Shown here piece after piece: positions 1 to 8,431 of a DNA stretch of 28,344 nt (positions are counted from its first letter, which is position 1; each line of letters begins with the position of its first letter). The translations under genes were made by a program, and so were the position numbers. The stretch comes from Wolbachia endosymbiont of Cylisticus convexus. GTDB lineage: Bacteria; Pseudomonadota; Alphaproteobacteria; Rickettsiales; Anaplasmataceae. Location of the stretch: positions 1 to 28,344 of the forward strand of contig NZ_QPIP01000014.1 in assembly GCF_003344345.1 (NCBI RefSeq). Direction: 5' to 3'. The notes below the pieces were generated by a model, which did no database searches, had not been told where the DNA came from, and was given only the letters and a program-made list of their open reading frames with translations.

Positions 1-842
1 CTTTGTTTAGGAAATTCATCTCTCCTATTGTCATCCTTACAGTACACTATCTGTGTCTTTTCAGGATGTAATTTCAACTTATACTCAGCCAATCTTTCTT
101 CGATCATTACTTTCACAAATTCTGCCTGTTTCTCTGTTCTGCAGTGCACTATCGCATCATCCACATATCTCTCAAATGGTACCGTCGGGTAGTTCTTTTT
201 CATCCATATATCAAACACATGATGCATGAATATATTAGAGATGATTGGGCTAACTGAACCTCCTTGCGGAACTCCTTTATCCCTAACTACCTTACTGCCA
301 TCTGCAAGTTTTATAGGGGATTTTATCCACCTTTCAACGTATAGTATGACCCATTTGCAATTTGTATGCTTCTTGATAGCTTGCAATGCCAACTCGTGAT
401 CCAAATTGTCGAAAAACCCGGATATATCTAGATCTATCGTCCAATCATACCTCCAGCATCTTTTCCTTGCCGTATCTACCGCATCCAGTGCTGATTTATT
501 CGGTCTATAACCATATGAATCTTCATGGAATTTTGGTTCTACTAGCGGCTCAAGATACATAGAAGCGGCCGTTTGCCCTATCCTGTCGAATACTGAAGGA
601 ACACCTAAAATTCTTTGTCCCCCTCCCGTATCTTTCGGTATTGCTACAGCTTTTACAGGCTCTGGAAAATAACTTCCTGATGACATCCGATTCCATAGTT
701 TGTACAGATTATCCTTCAGGTTCTCTTCAAACCTTGTTATCGATACCTCATCCACACCAGCCGCACCTTTATTTTTCGATACTTGTTTATAAGCCCTCCA
801 AATAAGTTGCTTTGGTATATCAAAAGACTTTGTTTTATTCAT
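1..842 (-). CDS. ltrA: Group II intron reverse transcriptase/maturase (N-terminal 280 residues, partial)
   Basis: The frame is open without interruption from an ATG at 842 to the window edge. The start is preceded by a strong Shine-Dalgarno (GGGAGGAG about 4 bases upstream). Visible reverse transcriptase motifs, in order: an N-terminal block with NKGAAGVDEV, IPKDTGGGQRILGVPSV, YGYRPNKSALDA, the motif A region IDLDISGFFDNLDH (aspartates 137 and 139), PQGGSVSP, and the catalytic YVDD at residues 226-229. In this family the enzyme copies intron RNA into target DNA and helps splicing as a maturase. The maturase part is beyond the window. The sequence style (NKGAAGVDE, KRCWRYDW) resembles the GIIM-type bacterial introns and differs from the intron ORF at the other end of the window. 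No damage is visible in this portion. Confidence 0.93.
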   Translation of the reverse strand, partial: MNKTKSFDIPKQLIWRAYKQVSKNKGAAGVDEVSITRFEENLKDNLYKLWNRMSSGSYFPEPVKAVAIPKDTGGGQRILGVPSVFDRIGQTAASMYLEPLVEPKFHEDSYGYRPNKSALDAVDTARKRCWRYDWTIDLDISGFFDNLDHELALQAIKKHTNCKWVILYVERWIKSPIKLADGSKVVRDKGVPQGGSVSPIISNIFMHHVFDIWMKKNYPTVPFERYVDDAIVHCRTEKQAEFVKVMIEERLAEYKLKLHPEKTQIVYCKDDNRRDEFPKQ

Positions 843-1380
843 TAACTCCTCCCTTTCGGTTGATACATAATTAAAACTGAATAACTCAACTCCTTCGCTC
901 CATTTCCATTACAGAAACTTCTTCACTACTACGCGCCCCTGTTTTCCGCATTGGTACTCTCATCCTTAGAGTTTAGCTCCTTGAATTTCTCCCTTATCAT
1001 CGAAACGACAGGTTCCCGTAGTTCTACACAATAGCCTAAAATAGATTCATGCCACCTTTATGCCGGACGCCTCCTACCCCGTAAACAAGCTCCCGGTAGA
1101 TTTATCCCAGTTGAGTTATAAGCCCCTGGTTTTGACGTCATCAGTTATGGTTTCGACACTTTATCAGTGGTTCACTTTCGTTCATCTCTCTATTTCACAC
1201 ATGACACATAACTGCGCCTTTTCCATAACGCTCACTACCTTGGCTCTTTACCAAAGCAGCTTATGGTTGTTTGAAGCCTGCTCTTGTAAATCGGCTCCGA
1301 GGGGCCCACCCTCATCTATTGCGTAGCTTAAGTACTCAGTTTGCTCTTTTCTGACCATTCCTTGCATCACTACGGCACAC
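1..1380 (-). mobile_element. Group II intron, 5' part (truncated by window start)
   Basis: The minus strand from 1380 starts with GTGTGCC, matching the GUGYG consensus of group II intron 5' ends. About 540 bases of structured, non-coding, relatively GC-rich sequence (843-1380) follow, then the reverse transcriptase ORF that runs off the window. This is the standard order: RNA domains I-III, then the ORF in domain IV. Domains V and VI lie outside the window. A short ORF readable on the plus strand at 1060-1326 lies inside this RNA and is not a gene. The exact boundary at 1380 is inferred from the consensus and could be a few bases off. Confidence 0.8.
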
Positions 1381-1396
1381 TATAACCAGCCACTTC

Positions 1397-1597
1397 TCAG
1401 TAATGAGGTATTGCTTTTCTTGGTAAAGTTAAAATTAAAGTTGGATCTTCGGAACGTTCGATAACTAACTTGACCGGAGAATCTTTAAACCCTTTTGGCA
1501 GATTCTTTAACATTTCGCCTGCAAGAAGCTTTTCCTTAGTGTGTAAATAAAGATTTTCTGAATCTAATTGCCGCAGGCTACGTTTAGTAATATAATC
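1397..1597 (-). pseudogene. Remnant ORF beside the intron insertion, family unrecognised
   Basis: A 66-codon open stretch ends in TGA at 1397-1399 and is closed upstream by an in-frame TGA (1598-1600). It has no ATG, GTG or TTG near its beginning; the first ATG is internal. It reads as a plausible protein end (…EKLLAGEMLKNLPKGF… ending LPRKAIPHY), with mixed charged and hydrophobic residues and no low complexity. The group II intron sits only 17 bases past its stop, and the secA promoter overlaps its upstream edge. I read it as the C-terminal remnant of a larger protein, but I do not recognise the family. It could also be a chance open frame. Confidence 0.4.
1568..1596 (+). promoter_or_regulatory. 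Predicted sigma70-type promoter of secA
   Basis: TTGCCG (1568-1573), a 17-base spacer, then a perfect TATAAT (1591-1596). The expected start of transcription near 1603 leaves a leader of about 25 bases before the secA ATG at 1627. No strong Shine-Dalgarno is seen in that leader. Confidence 0.55.
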
Positions 1598-1626
1598 TCA
1601 TATTAAATAAGACTTTACCTAAGTTT

Positions 1627-4290
1627 ATGCCAGACTCTATGTTAGTTTTAACAACTATTCTTATATTCTTCATTTTTACATTGTCGCTTCTTTTTATAAA
1701 AAGGATATTTGGATCAACGAACAAGAAGATAATAAAGTCCTTCAGAAAAATTGTTCAGCAGATTAATGTGCTAGAGCCAGAAATGCAGAGCTTATCTGAT
1801 AAGGAGCTTGCTGGTAAAACCGCAGAATTTAAAAGAGAATTGAAAAATGGAAAAACACTAAATGACCTTCTAATACCTGCATTTGCGGTTGTACGAGAAG
1901 CATCACGAAGATTCCTTAACATGAGACACTTCGACGTTCAGCTAATTGGTGGAATGGTGCTCCATAACGGCATGATATCAGAAATGAAAACAGGAGAAGG
2001 AAAGACACTCGTCGCAACTTTAGCTGCATACCTAAATTCTTTAGAAGGAAAAGGTGTGCAAATCGTAACTGTTAACGACTATCTTGCAAAACGAGATACA
2101 GAGTGGATGAGTAAATTATATAATTCTCTTGGAATTTCTGTTTCATTCATTACAAATAATTTGACGGATGAAGAGAGGAAAGAGGCTTATAGCGCAGATA
2201 TCGTATACTCAACAAACAATGAACTGGCTTTTGACTACCTGCGAGATAATATGAAATTTTCTCGAGAAGATATGGTCCAAAGAGGCTTCAATTACGTAAT
2301 AGTAGACGAAGTAGACTCGATACTGATTGATGAAGCGCGCACTCCGCTTATTATCTCTGGCTCACTTGAGGAAAATAATCAGATATATAAGCATATCAAT
2401 AAAATAGTAACCAAACTAGTTGATTCTGATTATGAAGTCGATGAGAAGAATAGAACAGTGTTTCTCACTGAAGATAGCATTTCGCGAGTGGAGGAACTAC
2501 TAAGATCATACAATCTTATTCCTGAAAATTCCTCGCTCTATGATACTAGCAACATGATAATGACTCATTATATAGACCAAGGGCTGCGTGCGCATAAGCT
2601 GTTTACTGCTGACAAAGATTATATAGTGAAAAACGGTAAAGTGGTAATTATTGATGAGTTTACTGGGCGCATGATGAAAGGTAGGAGATATTCTGATGGT
2701 CTTCACCAGGCACTTGAAGCAAAAGAAAATCTTGAAATTCAGCATGAAAGCCAAACTTTAGCATCAGTCACATTTCAGAACTACTTTCGTATGTATAATA
2801 AACTTTCCGGTATGACGGGAACAGCGGCAACAGAGGCAGAGGAGTTTCGTGATATATACAGATTAAATGTAGTAAAAATTCCAACTAATGTGCCTGTAAA
2901 AAGAATAGATGTTGATGATGAAATTTACGGCACAGAAAAAGAAAAATTTAATGCTGTGTTGAAGTTCATAGAAGAATGCCATATACGCCTTCAACCGGTC
3001 CTTGTTGGTACGGTAAGTATTGAAAACTCTGAAAAACTTTCTGCACTTTTGCAAAGCCATTCTCTTAAGCATTCAGTATTGAATGCTCGTTATCATGAAC
3101 AAGAGGCATACATAATAGCGCAAGCTGGAGTACCAGGAAGCATTACTATAGCAACTAACATGGCAGGACGTGGAACTGATATTCAGCTTGGTGGGAATGT
3201 TGAAATGATTGTAAAGGTAGAGCTCGAGAAAATAAAAAATGCTGATGAAAGAGAGAAAAAATATCAAGAAATAGTTGAAAAAGTAAAAAAAGATAAGGAA
3301 ATTGCTATAAAAGCTGGCGGCTTATGTGTTATTGGAACCGAGAGGCATGAAAGCAGAAGAATAGATGATCAACTGCGTGGCCGTTCTGGCCGTCAGGGTG
3401 ACCCTGGGCTTTCTAAGTTCTTTTTATCACTTGAAGATGATTTAATGAGGATATTTGGATCTGATAGAATGAGGAGTTTTTTACAAAGAGTGGGACTAAA
3501 GAACAACGAGGCTATTCATCATCCATGGATTAATAAAGCACTTGAGAAGGCACAGAAGAAAGTTGAAGCTAGAAATTATGATGTGCGGAAGTCTTTGTTA
3601 AAGTTTGATGATGTAATTAACAATCAACGTAAGGTTATTTTTAAGCAGAGAAATAATATTTTAAATAATGAAATCAATGACTTAGTTGAAGTATATAGTG
3701 AAGTAAATGAGGATGTAATAGAAGGTATAGTACAAAGTGGTTATTACGAGGATTATGTTGAAGATATTGCCAAAGAATTCGATAGAAGGTATGGGGTAAC
3801 GCTTAACAAGGAAGCTCTAGAAGAGTTTTTGAATAAACAAGAAGCCTTAGATTATGTAAATGATAAGATACAAGAATTTTTTACTGAGAAAGAAAAATAT
3901 TTCAATAGTCAACAAACTACAGATTTGTGGAATACGATAGTGAAACAAGTGATGATCATGACACTTGATCATTTATGGAGGGAACACCTTTCGGTTTTAG
4001 AGAGCCTAAGACAAAGCATAAATTTGCGTGCCATGGGGCAAAAAGACCCACTGAATGAATTTAAACGTGAAGCTTTTTTGATGTTTGAGTCGATGCTTGA
4101 AAAATGGAAGGAACTTACCATTCACCGCCTAGCGCACTTTAAGTTGGCAGACAACCAAGAAATAGGCAACAGGTTACACCCTGCTAAAAATATCAGACTT
4201 CCCAAAGTCTCAAGAAACGACAAGTGCCCTTGTAACTCCGGGAAGAAATACAAACACTGCCATGGCGCGGTTACTACTGTATTGAGTTAG
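1627..4290 (+). CDS. secA: Preprotein translocase ATPase SecA
   Basis: SecA is the cytoplasmic/peripheral ATPase that pushes unfolded preproteins through SecYEG. Seen here: the conserved entry [12 protein letters not shown]; Walker A MKTGEGKT (residues 120-127, lysine 126); the DEAD-type site [14 protein letters not shown] (about 226-239); [18 protein letters not shown]; the helicase motif [14 protein letters not shown] (about 511-524); and the C-terminal zinc/SecB-binding motif CxCx8CH (C867, C869, C878, H879). All core motifs are intact. Oddity: the first ~25 residues form a strongly hydrophobic segment ([18 protein letters not shown]) ahead of the usual short amphipathic N-terminus. A TTG at 1681 would give [12 protein letters not shown]…, closer to a standard SecA start, but it has no visible ribosome site. 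The promoter placement allows the ATG at 1627. The 3' end overlaps the convergent ankyrin gene by 17 bases. Confidence 0.97.
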   Translation: MPDSMLVLTTILIFFIFTLSLLFIKRIFGSTNKKIIKSFRKIVQQINVLEPEMQSLSDKELAGKTAEFKRELKNGKTLNDLLIPAFAVVREASRRFLNMRHFDVQLIGGMVLHNGMISEMKTGEGKTLVATLAAYLNSLEGKGVQIVTVNDYLAKRDTEWMSKLYNSLGISVSFITNNLTDEERKEAYSADIVYSTNNELAFDYLRDNMKFSREDMVQRGFNYVIVDEVDSILIDEARTPLIISGSLEENNQIYKHINKIVTKLVDSDYEVDEKNRTVFLTEDSISRVEELLRSYNLIPENSSLYDTSNMIMTHYIDQGLRAHKLFTADKDYIVKNGKVVIIDEFTGRMMKGRRYSDGLHQALEAKENLEIQHESQTLASVTFQNYFRMYNKLSGMTGTAATEAEEFRDIYRLNVVKIPTNVPVKRIDVDDEIYGTEKEKFNAVLKFIEECHIRLQPVLVGTVSIENSEKLSALLQSHSLKHSVLNARYHEQEAYIIAQAGVPGSITIATNMAGRGTDIQLGGNVEMIVKVELEKIKNADEREKKYQEIVEKVKKDKEIAIKAGGLCVIGTERHESRRIDDQLRGRSGRQGDPGLSKFFLSLEDDLMRIFGSDRMRSFLQRVGLKNNEAIHHPWINKALEKAQKKVEARNYDVRKSLLKFDDVINNQRKVIFKQRNNILNNEINDLVEVYSEVNEDVIEGIVQSGYYEDYVEDIAKEFDRRYGVTLNKEALEEFLNKQEALDYVNDKIQEFFTEKEKYFNSQQTTDLWNTIVKQVMIMTLDHLWREHLSVLESLRQSINLRAMGQKDPLNEFKREAFLMFESMLEKWKELTIHRLAHFKLADNQEIGNRLHPAKNIRLPKVSRNDKCPCNSGKKYKHCHGAVTTVLS

Positions 4291-5233
4291 TTGTTACAAG
4301 CATGCTATAGCTGCTAATATCAATATCATCTAACTCACTACTCAATGAGCACTCTGATACTCCATATGCAACCTCATAGTAAATTCCACCGATTATTAGT
4401 GCAGATACTATACTAATATCAACTCCTGGCAGTAAAGGTAACGTAGTAGCGTGAACAAGTGCTATTAGAACCCCAATAGCAACTGTAACACCTACAATAA
4501 TTCCTGCTTTTTTTGCTTTAGGCCTGTGAATAAATGATGGATCTGCGCCACATTCTAGTAAAAGTTTTGCTGTTTCTGGATATTTACTACGCCAAGCATA
4601 ATTCAAAGGAGTATGTCCATCTTTATCTTGTAGATCGATATTAGCTCTATTTATTAGTAAAAGTCTTACCGTACTTGTATATCCACATTCGGCAGCATAA
4701 TGCAAAGAAGCTCTTCCATCTTTATCTTGTATATTAATATCTGCTCTTTCCTCTAATAAAGCTTCGATTACTCGTGTACAATTGCGGCAAGCAGCATAAT
4801 GTAAAGCAGTCAATCCATCTTCGCTTTGTAAATCAACCTTTGCTCCTTTTCTTAGTAAGACTTCTACTATTTGCGTATGCCCATATGCAGCAGATCCATG
4901 TAAAGGAGCTGCTCCATACTTAATTTTTATATCGGTCTTTGCCCCGTTTTCTAGAAGATTTTTTACTACTTTTATACATCCATGTCTAGCAGCAACACAC
5001 AAAAGAGTTTCTCCTTGATTCATGAAGAGCTTTAGTAATTCCTCATCATCTTTAGCTAATTTACTTAATATAAAATCCTGTATAAATAGATGATTTATAT
5101 CAAATTTGCTTTTTTTCCAATCATCATATATAAGTTGATTTCTTTTCTTTAGCTCATCTTTAATTCTATCAATTAAATTCTCCTTATTTAGATCTGGACT
5201 ACTGTTAACCTCTTCTAATATTGCTTTGAACAT
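4274..5233 (-). CDS. Ankyrin-repeat protein with C-terminal membrane hairpin
   Basis: A 319-residue protein in three parts. Residues 1-73 are charged and helical with no recognised domain. Residues 74 to ~235 hold five consecutive ankyrin repeats of about 33 residues (for example [20 protein letters not shown], with G-x-TALHYAA and LL-x-x-GAD/ADI signatures). Residues 243-263 and 272-292 are two hydrophobic segments ([16 protein letters not shown] and [14 protein letters not shown]) that probably form a membrane hairpin, followed by a short polar tail. Ankyrin repeats mediate protein binding. In Wolbachia such genes are numerous, variable and often suspected of host interaction, but no specific partner can be read here. 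There is no signal peptide. The start at 5233 has an AGAGGT ribosome site about 9 bases upstream. The gene converges with secA and overlaps its end by 17 bases. Confidence 0.93.
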   Translation of the reverse strand: MFKAILEEVNSSPDLNKENLIDRIKDELKKRNQLIYDDWKKSKFDINHLFIQDFILSKLAKDDEELLKLFMNQGETLLCVAARHGCIKVVKNLLENGAKTDIKIKYGAAPLHGSAAYGHTQIVEVLLRKGAKVDLQSEDGLTALHYAACRNCTRVIEALLEERADINIQDKDGRASLHYAAECGYTSTVRLLLINRANIDLQDKDGHTPLNYAWRSKYPETAKLLLECGADPSFIHRPKAKKAGIIVGVTVAIGVLIALVHATTLPLLPGVDISIVSALIIGGIYYEVAYGVSECSLSSELDDIDISSYSMLVTTNSIQ

Positions 5234-5372
5234 TGATACTACCTCTTAGCACAAACTAGGGAATTTCATCATAGTGTATAGTTGATGTCAATGAAAATTT
5301 AAGAAAATATGGTAGGATTTTTATTTTATGACCCAGTTATTACAATATCAAACCAGCAGCCCCTCTTTTTAG

Positions 5373-5395
5373 ATTCCAGCGTAAAGTGCTGGAAT
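5373..5395. repeat. Perfect 8-bp inverted repeat between nrdB and the ankyrin gene
   Basis: ATTCCAGC (5373-5380), a 7-base loop, then GCTGGAAT (5388-5395). It lies 18 bases beyond the nrdB stop on the minus strand. It could act as a weak terminator: a T-run lies before it, but only a short T-poor stretch after it. It also resembles the short CCAGC…GCTGG palindromes that I recall as dispersed in Wolbachia intergenic DNA. The hairpin is seen directly; the role is inferred. Confidence 0.55.
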
Positions 5396-5412
5396 GATAA
5401 AAAAGGGTGTAA

Positions 5413-6408
5413 TTACTGCTCTTTACTGTTTGTATCGTTTTCAGCAAAAGCTTCCTCCCATGTGCCTTGAGTTGCTGCACGGCTATACTCTGTTACTCTA
5501 TTTTCAAAGAAATTCGTATGTTCCACGCCATTTAGTATTTCATCAAGCCACGGAATAGGATTATCATTGACATCATATATGGACTCAAGACCTAATTGCA
5601 TTAACCGTCTGTTTGCTACGTAGCGTATGTAATTGCGCACTTCTTCTGCGGATAGTCCTTCAACGTCTCCGAAATCAAAAGCAAGCTTTATGAATTCATC
5701 CTCAAGTTCAACGATGGTGCGACATGCAGAATATAATTCCTCTTTAAACTCGTCGTCCCAAATTTCATTATTCTCTTTAATAAATGTATTAAACAACATG
5801 ATAATTGAATTGGTGTGCAAAGTTTCATCACGGGCTGACCAGGCAATTATTTGTCCCATGCCTTTCATTTTTCCAAAGCGTTGAAAATTGAGCAAAATTG
5901 CAAATGATGCGAATAACTGCAACCCCTCGGTAAATGCACCAAACACTGCTAGAGTTTTAGCTACATGTTTTTTATCGTGTTTTTTGCTTTCCTCGAATTC
6001 TAACATGTATTCATACTTCTTTCTCATAGCATCATACTTTAAGAATGCTTGATACTCGCTTTCTGGCATGCCAATTGTGTCTAAAAGATAAGAATAAGCT
6101 GCAATGTGTATGGTTTCCATATTGGAAAAGCTTGCAAGCATCATGCATATTTCTGTTGGCTTAAATATATTTGAATAATGCCTCATGTAACAGTTATTTA
6201 CTTCAATATCTGCCTGAGTAAAAAATCTAAAGATCTGGGTTAGTAGATTTTTTTCTACACTTGAAAGTTTAGTTTTCCAATCCTTCACGTCATCAGCGAG
6301 CGGAACTTCTTCAGGTATCCAATGTATCCTTTGTTGCTGTAGCCACGCATCATAAGCCCAAGGGTAATTAAAAGGTTTATATATTGGATCTGCTTTTAAC
6401 AATGACAT
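5413..6408 (-). CDS. nrdB: Ribonucleoside-diphosphate reductase, beta subunit (class Ia)
   Basis: The small subunit carries the diiron-tyrosyl radical cofactor that starts reduction of ribonucleotides to deoxyribonucleotides in NrdA. All expected ligands are present at the right spacing: D67 (FFTQADIEV), E98 and H101 (SFSNMETIHIAAY), E161 (GAFTEGLQLF), E195 and H198 (SARDETLHTN). Tyrosine 105 stands seven residues after E98, the position of the radical tyrosine in the E. coli enzyme, so a canonical class Ia centre is expected. The 331-residue length fits the short alphaproteobacterial form. The C-terminus is acidic and polar, as needed for docking to NrdA. NrdA is not in the window. It is transcribed divergently from bamE. 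Confidence 0.96.
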   Translation of the reverse strand: MSLLKADPIYKPFNYPWAYDAWLQQQRIHWIPEEVPLADDVKDWKTKLSSVEKNLLTQIFRFFTQADIEVNNCYMRHYSNIFKPTEICMMLASFSNMETIHIAAYSYLLDTIGMPESEYQAFLKYDAMRKKYEYMLEFEESKKHDKKHVAKTLAVFGAFTEGLQLFASFAILLNFQRFGKMKGMGQIIAWSARDETLHTNSIIMLFNTFIKENNEIWDDEFKEELYSACRTIVELEDEFIKLAFDFGDVEGLSAEEVRNYIRYVANRRLMQLGLESIYDVNDNPIPWLDEILNGVEHTNFFENRVTEYSRAATQGTWEEAFAENDTNSKEQ

Positions 6409-6436
6409 AAGACACCTAATATTTTCTAAAGTAAAT

Positions 6437-6467
6437 ATTATATTAAGTGATATTTAGGATCAGTCAA
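6437..6467 (-). promoter_or_regulatory. Predicted nrdB promoter
   Basis: Read on the minus strand, TTGACT (6467-6462) is followed either by TAATAT after 16 bases or TATAAT after 19 bases (6442-6437), about 30 bases upstream of the nrdB ATG at 6408. No clear NrdR box was found. Confidence 0.45.
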
Positions 6468-6483
6468 TTTAACTTTTTGAAAT

Positions 6484-6513
6484 TTGACGGCAGGTAATTT
6501 ATTAGTGTATTAT
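6484..6513 (+). promoter_or_regulatory. Predicted bamE promoter
   Basis: TTGACG (6484-6489), an 18-base spacer and TATTAT (6508-6513) lie back to back with the nrdB promoter. Transcription would begin near 6520. That puts the TTG at 6518 at or before the transcript start and supports the ATG at 6539 as the bamE start. Confidence 0.5.
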
Positions 6514-6538
6514 AGCTTTGAGTGATTTATCAACAAAA

Positions 6539-6877
6539 ATGCGAGCATTAATATCTTTTATTTTATTATTTACAGTGAGCTGCACACACACTATTCATAA
6601 TCGCGGAGTTCCTGGCATTAATGTTGAACTGTGGAGCAAGATAAAAGTAGGTGATGATAAAGAAAAAGTGGTTCATACTTTAGGATCACCAACATTAGTA
6701 TCAAAGTTCGATGAAAACGTTTGGTACTATGTCTCATATAAAATTAAACAAGCTAATTTCTTGGGAAAAAGGAAGTACAGCAGTAAATCTCTGCAAATTT
6801 CGTTCGATCAGAGCGGTGAAATTACAGATATAAGAGAAGTCAACGTTGCAGAGAGGTCTTTAACCGTCATTTATTGA
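6539..6877 (+). CDS. bamE: Outer membrane assembly lipoprotein BamE (SmpA/OmlA family)
   Basis: A 112-residue lipoprotein. The ATG start gives MRALISFILLFTVSC, a short hydrophobic signal ending in a lipobox-like TVSC with the lipidated cysteine at residue 15. The body holds the SmpA/OmlA pattern: WSKIKVGDDKEKVVHTLGSPT, then VWYYVSYK, then a strand-rich end with ISFDQSGEITDI. In this family BamE supports the BamA/BamD machine that inserts beta-barrel proteins into the outer membrane. A TTG seven codons upstream is in frame, but it spoils the signal peptide and lies at the predicted transcription start, so I prefer the ATG. The gene is single, with nothing operonic downstream. Confidence 0.85.
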   Translation: MRALISFILLFTVSCTHTIHNRGVPGINVELWSKIKVGDDKEKVVHTLGSPTLVSKFDENVWYYVSYKIKQANFLGKRKYSSKSLQISFDQSGEITDIREVNVAERSLTVIY

Positions 6878-6970
6878 AAACTTGCTAGTTGTGCTGCCCG
6901 TTTTTTGCCGCTTGAGTACTGTCATCGAAGAATTGCATGGAAGTAGTTTGAGTAATGTGAAAAGTTTATT

Positions 6971-7558
6971 TTATCTATTTAGAATAAAATCCAATGTGAC
7001 TTCGCGCCAAATGTGATGGTGCTCAGCAGGCAAGCCAATTAACGGGCTACATTTATATACTGCACGCATTGCGTTATCTGCTATTGACCTAAAAAGTGGA
7101 TGATTTTGATAGGAACTACTGTCTGCTATATTGGCCACAATGACCTCACCTTTATTGGATAACAATAAGTTAATTTTTATACTAAAATTTTCCTTATAAA
7201 CTATGCCCTCAGGAATGCTCCAACACTCTGTCAGCTTGTCCCTTATAGAGTTAATAATTTCTGTTACAACTAACTCATCCTTTTTGCTTTTAACGGTTTT
7301 TTGTCTCTTATTTCATTTTTTGCCTCTTTGATATCCTCTCCTAGCTTTCTCTCTACACCCTTTTTTCTTTTGGAATTGGAACACCCTCATCAATTTCTTG
7401 CATTTCAATAATTTGCCTTGGTTGCACGTGTTCAACTAATCCTTTTTCCTTTGTGGTATAGGAATAACTGACGTATCATCGGTTTGGGCTTTCATTGAAA
7501 AAAGCAAAAAACAACATAGAGACAAAAAAAGAATATAATAAAAATAGAAAAAACGCAT
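6971..7558 (-). pseudogene. Broken TolA/TonB-like envelope protein
   Basis: An ATG at 7558 opens a hydrophobic N-terminal anchor (FYYILFLSLCCFLLF). The reading then moves through all three frames: a proline/glutamate-rich linker (VEHVQPRQIIEMQEIDEG), a charged helical stretch (RKLGEDIKEAKNEIRDK), and a C-terminal domain (DKLTECWSIPEGIVYKENFS … HHIWREVTLDFIL) to the stop at 6971. That domain looks like the TolA C-terminal domain: a tryptophan-containing helix, a strand, then the pattern NHPLFRSIADNAMRAVYKCSPL. Anchor, linker and C-terminal domain is the TolA/TonB architecture that links the inner membrane to the outer envelope. Three single-base losses, each in an A-run of the coding strand, break the frame, and together they restore it. 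As written no full protein can be made. A homopolymer sequencing error cannot be excluded. Confidence 0.7.
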
Positions 7559-7680
7559 ATGTCGAGCAGCTTATTTTACTGGTTTAAAGCTAATATTGCA
7601 CGTAAAGTCAATATATTTCAGTTGACTTAACCAAATTTGCCGTATTAACCTTATATTTCTATATGGTCAATATACTCCAA

Positions 7681-8424
7681 ATGAGATGGAAAGATGAAGG
7701 TGTTATTATAGCTGCTAAAAAATACGGTGATAGAAATTTAATTCTTTCTCTATTTACAAGAAATCATGGAAAGTGCAGAGGATTAACTAGATTAACAAAC
7801 AATAGCAACTATAAATTTCAAATAAGTAATTTATTACATGTAGAATGGAGTGCTAAGTTACCTGAAAATCTAGGTTTTTTAAAGTGCGAGTTAATTGAAT
7901 CTCCATTCCATCATTTTTTTCAAGATAGGTTAAAAAGCATTGCTGCTATTTCTTTTTCCTCTATCTTAGAAAAAGTCCTTCCAGATAGTGAATCCTGTAC
8001 AGAGTTGTATGACAATTTTAGACACTTCATCGATGTAATTAAATACAATAGCCAATTTTGGCAAAGCTATTACCTTAACTTAGAGCTTCTGCTTCTTACG
8101 CAACTTGGATTTAAGTTAGACCTATCAAAATGTGCTGTAACAGGTGTGAAAGAAAATCTGCAATTTATTTCTCCAAAAACTGGTAGAGCAGTGTCGAAAA
8201 AAGCAGGCGACTGTTATGCAGATAAACTACTACCTTTTCCACAAATGTTGCATGATGTATACAATAACAACCTACAAAACAGCTACTCATATCAAGAATT
8301 TAGACTAGGACTGAAAATTACAGGGCATTTTTTAAATAAATATCTATTTTTGCAGTTAAATGTAAAATTTCCAGAGTTGAGAAATTTTATGCTATCATTT
8401 GAATCTGAGTCACCACCTCTTTGA
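7681..8424 (+). CDS. recO: DNA repair protein RecO
   Basis: RecO works with RecR to load RecA onto SSB-coated single-stranded DNA in the RecFOR gap-repair pathway. The start MRWKDEGVIIAAKKYGDRNLILSLFTRNHGKCRG is the typical RecO OB-fold opening (short N-terminus, DEG, then a G-x-x-N/A-x-I-L-x-x-F-T pattern). The central helical part contains YLNLELLLLTQLGFKLDLSKCAVTG, where a zinc-finger CxxC is found in many RecO proteins. Here only single cysteines remain, so the zinc site looks lost, as is common in this group. An in-frame ATG six codons upstream (7663) is possible, but the family normally starts at MRW. At 247 residues the length is normal. It converges with pleD, 7 bases away. Confidence 0.9.
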   Translation: MRWKDEGVIIAAKKYGDRNLILSLFTRNHGKCRGLTRLTNNSNYKFQISNLLHVEWSAKLPENLGFLKCELIESPFHHFFQDRLKSIAAISFSSILEKVLPDSESCTELYDNFRHFIDVIKYNSQFWQSYYLNLELLLLTQLGFKLDLSKCAVTGVKENLQFISPKTGRAVSKKAGDCYADKLLPFPQMLHDVYNNNLQNSYSYQEFRLGLKITGHFLNKYLFLQLNVKFPELRNFMLSFESESPPL

Positions 8425-8431
8425 AAGAATT

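Noticed and set aside
1060..1326. 88-codon plus-strand ORF
   Set aside because: It lies antisense within the group II intron RNA domains; the residues look random and no ribosome site precedes it.
7607..7627. GTCAA…TTGAC symmetric pair between the TolA-like pseudogene and recO
   Set aside because: It probably reflects back-to-back TTGAC -35 elements; the -10 spacings are poor on both sides, so I did not list promoters or an operator.
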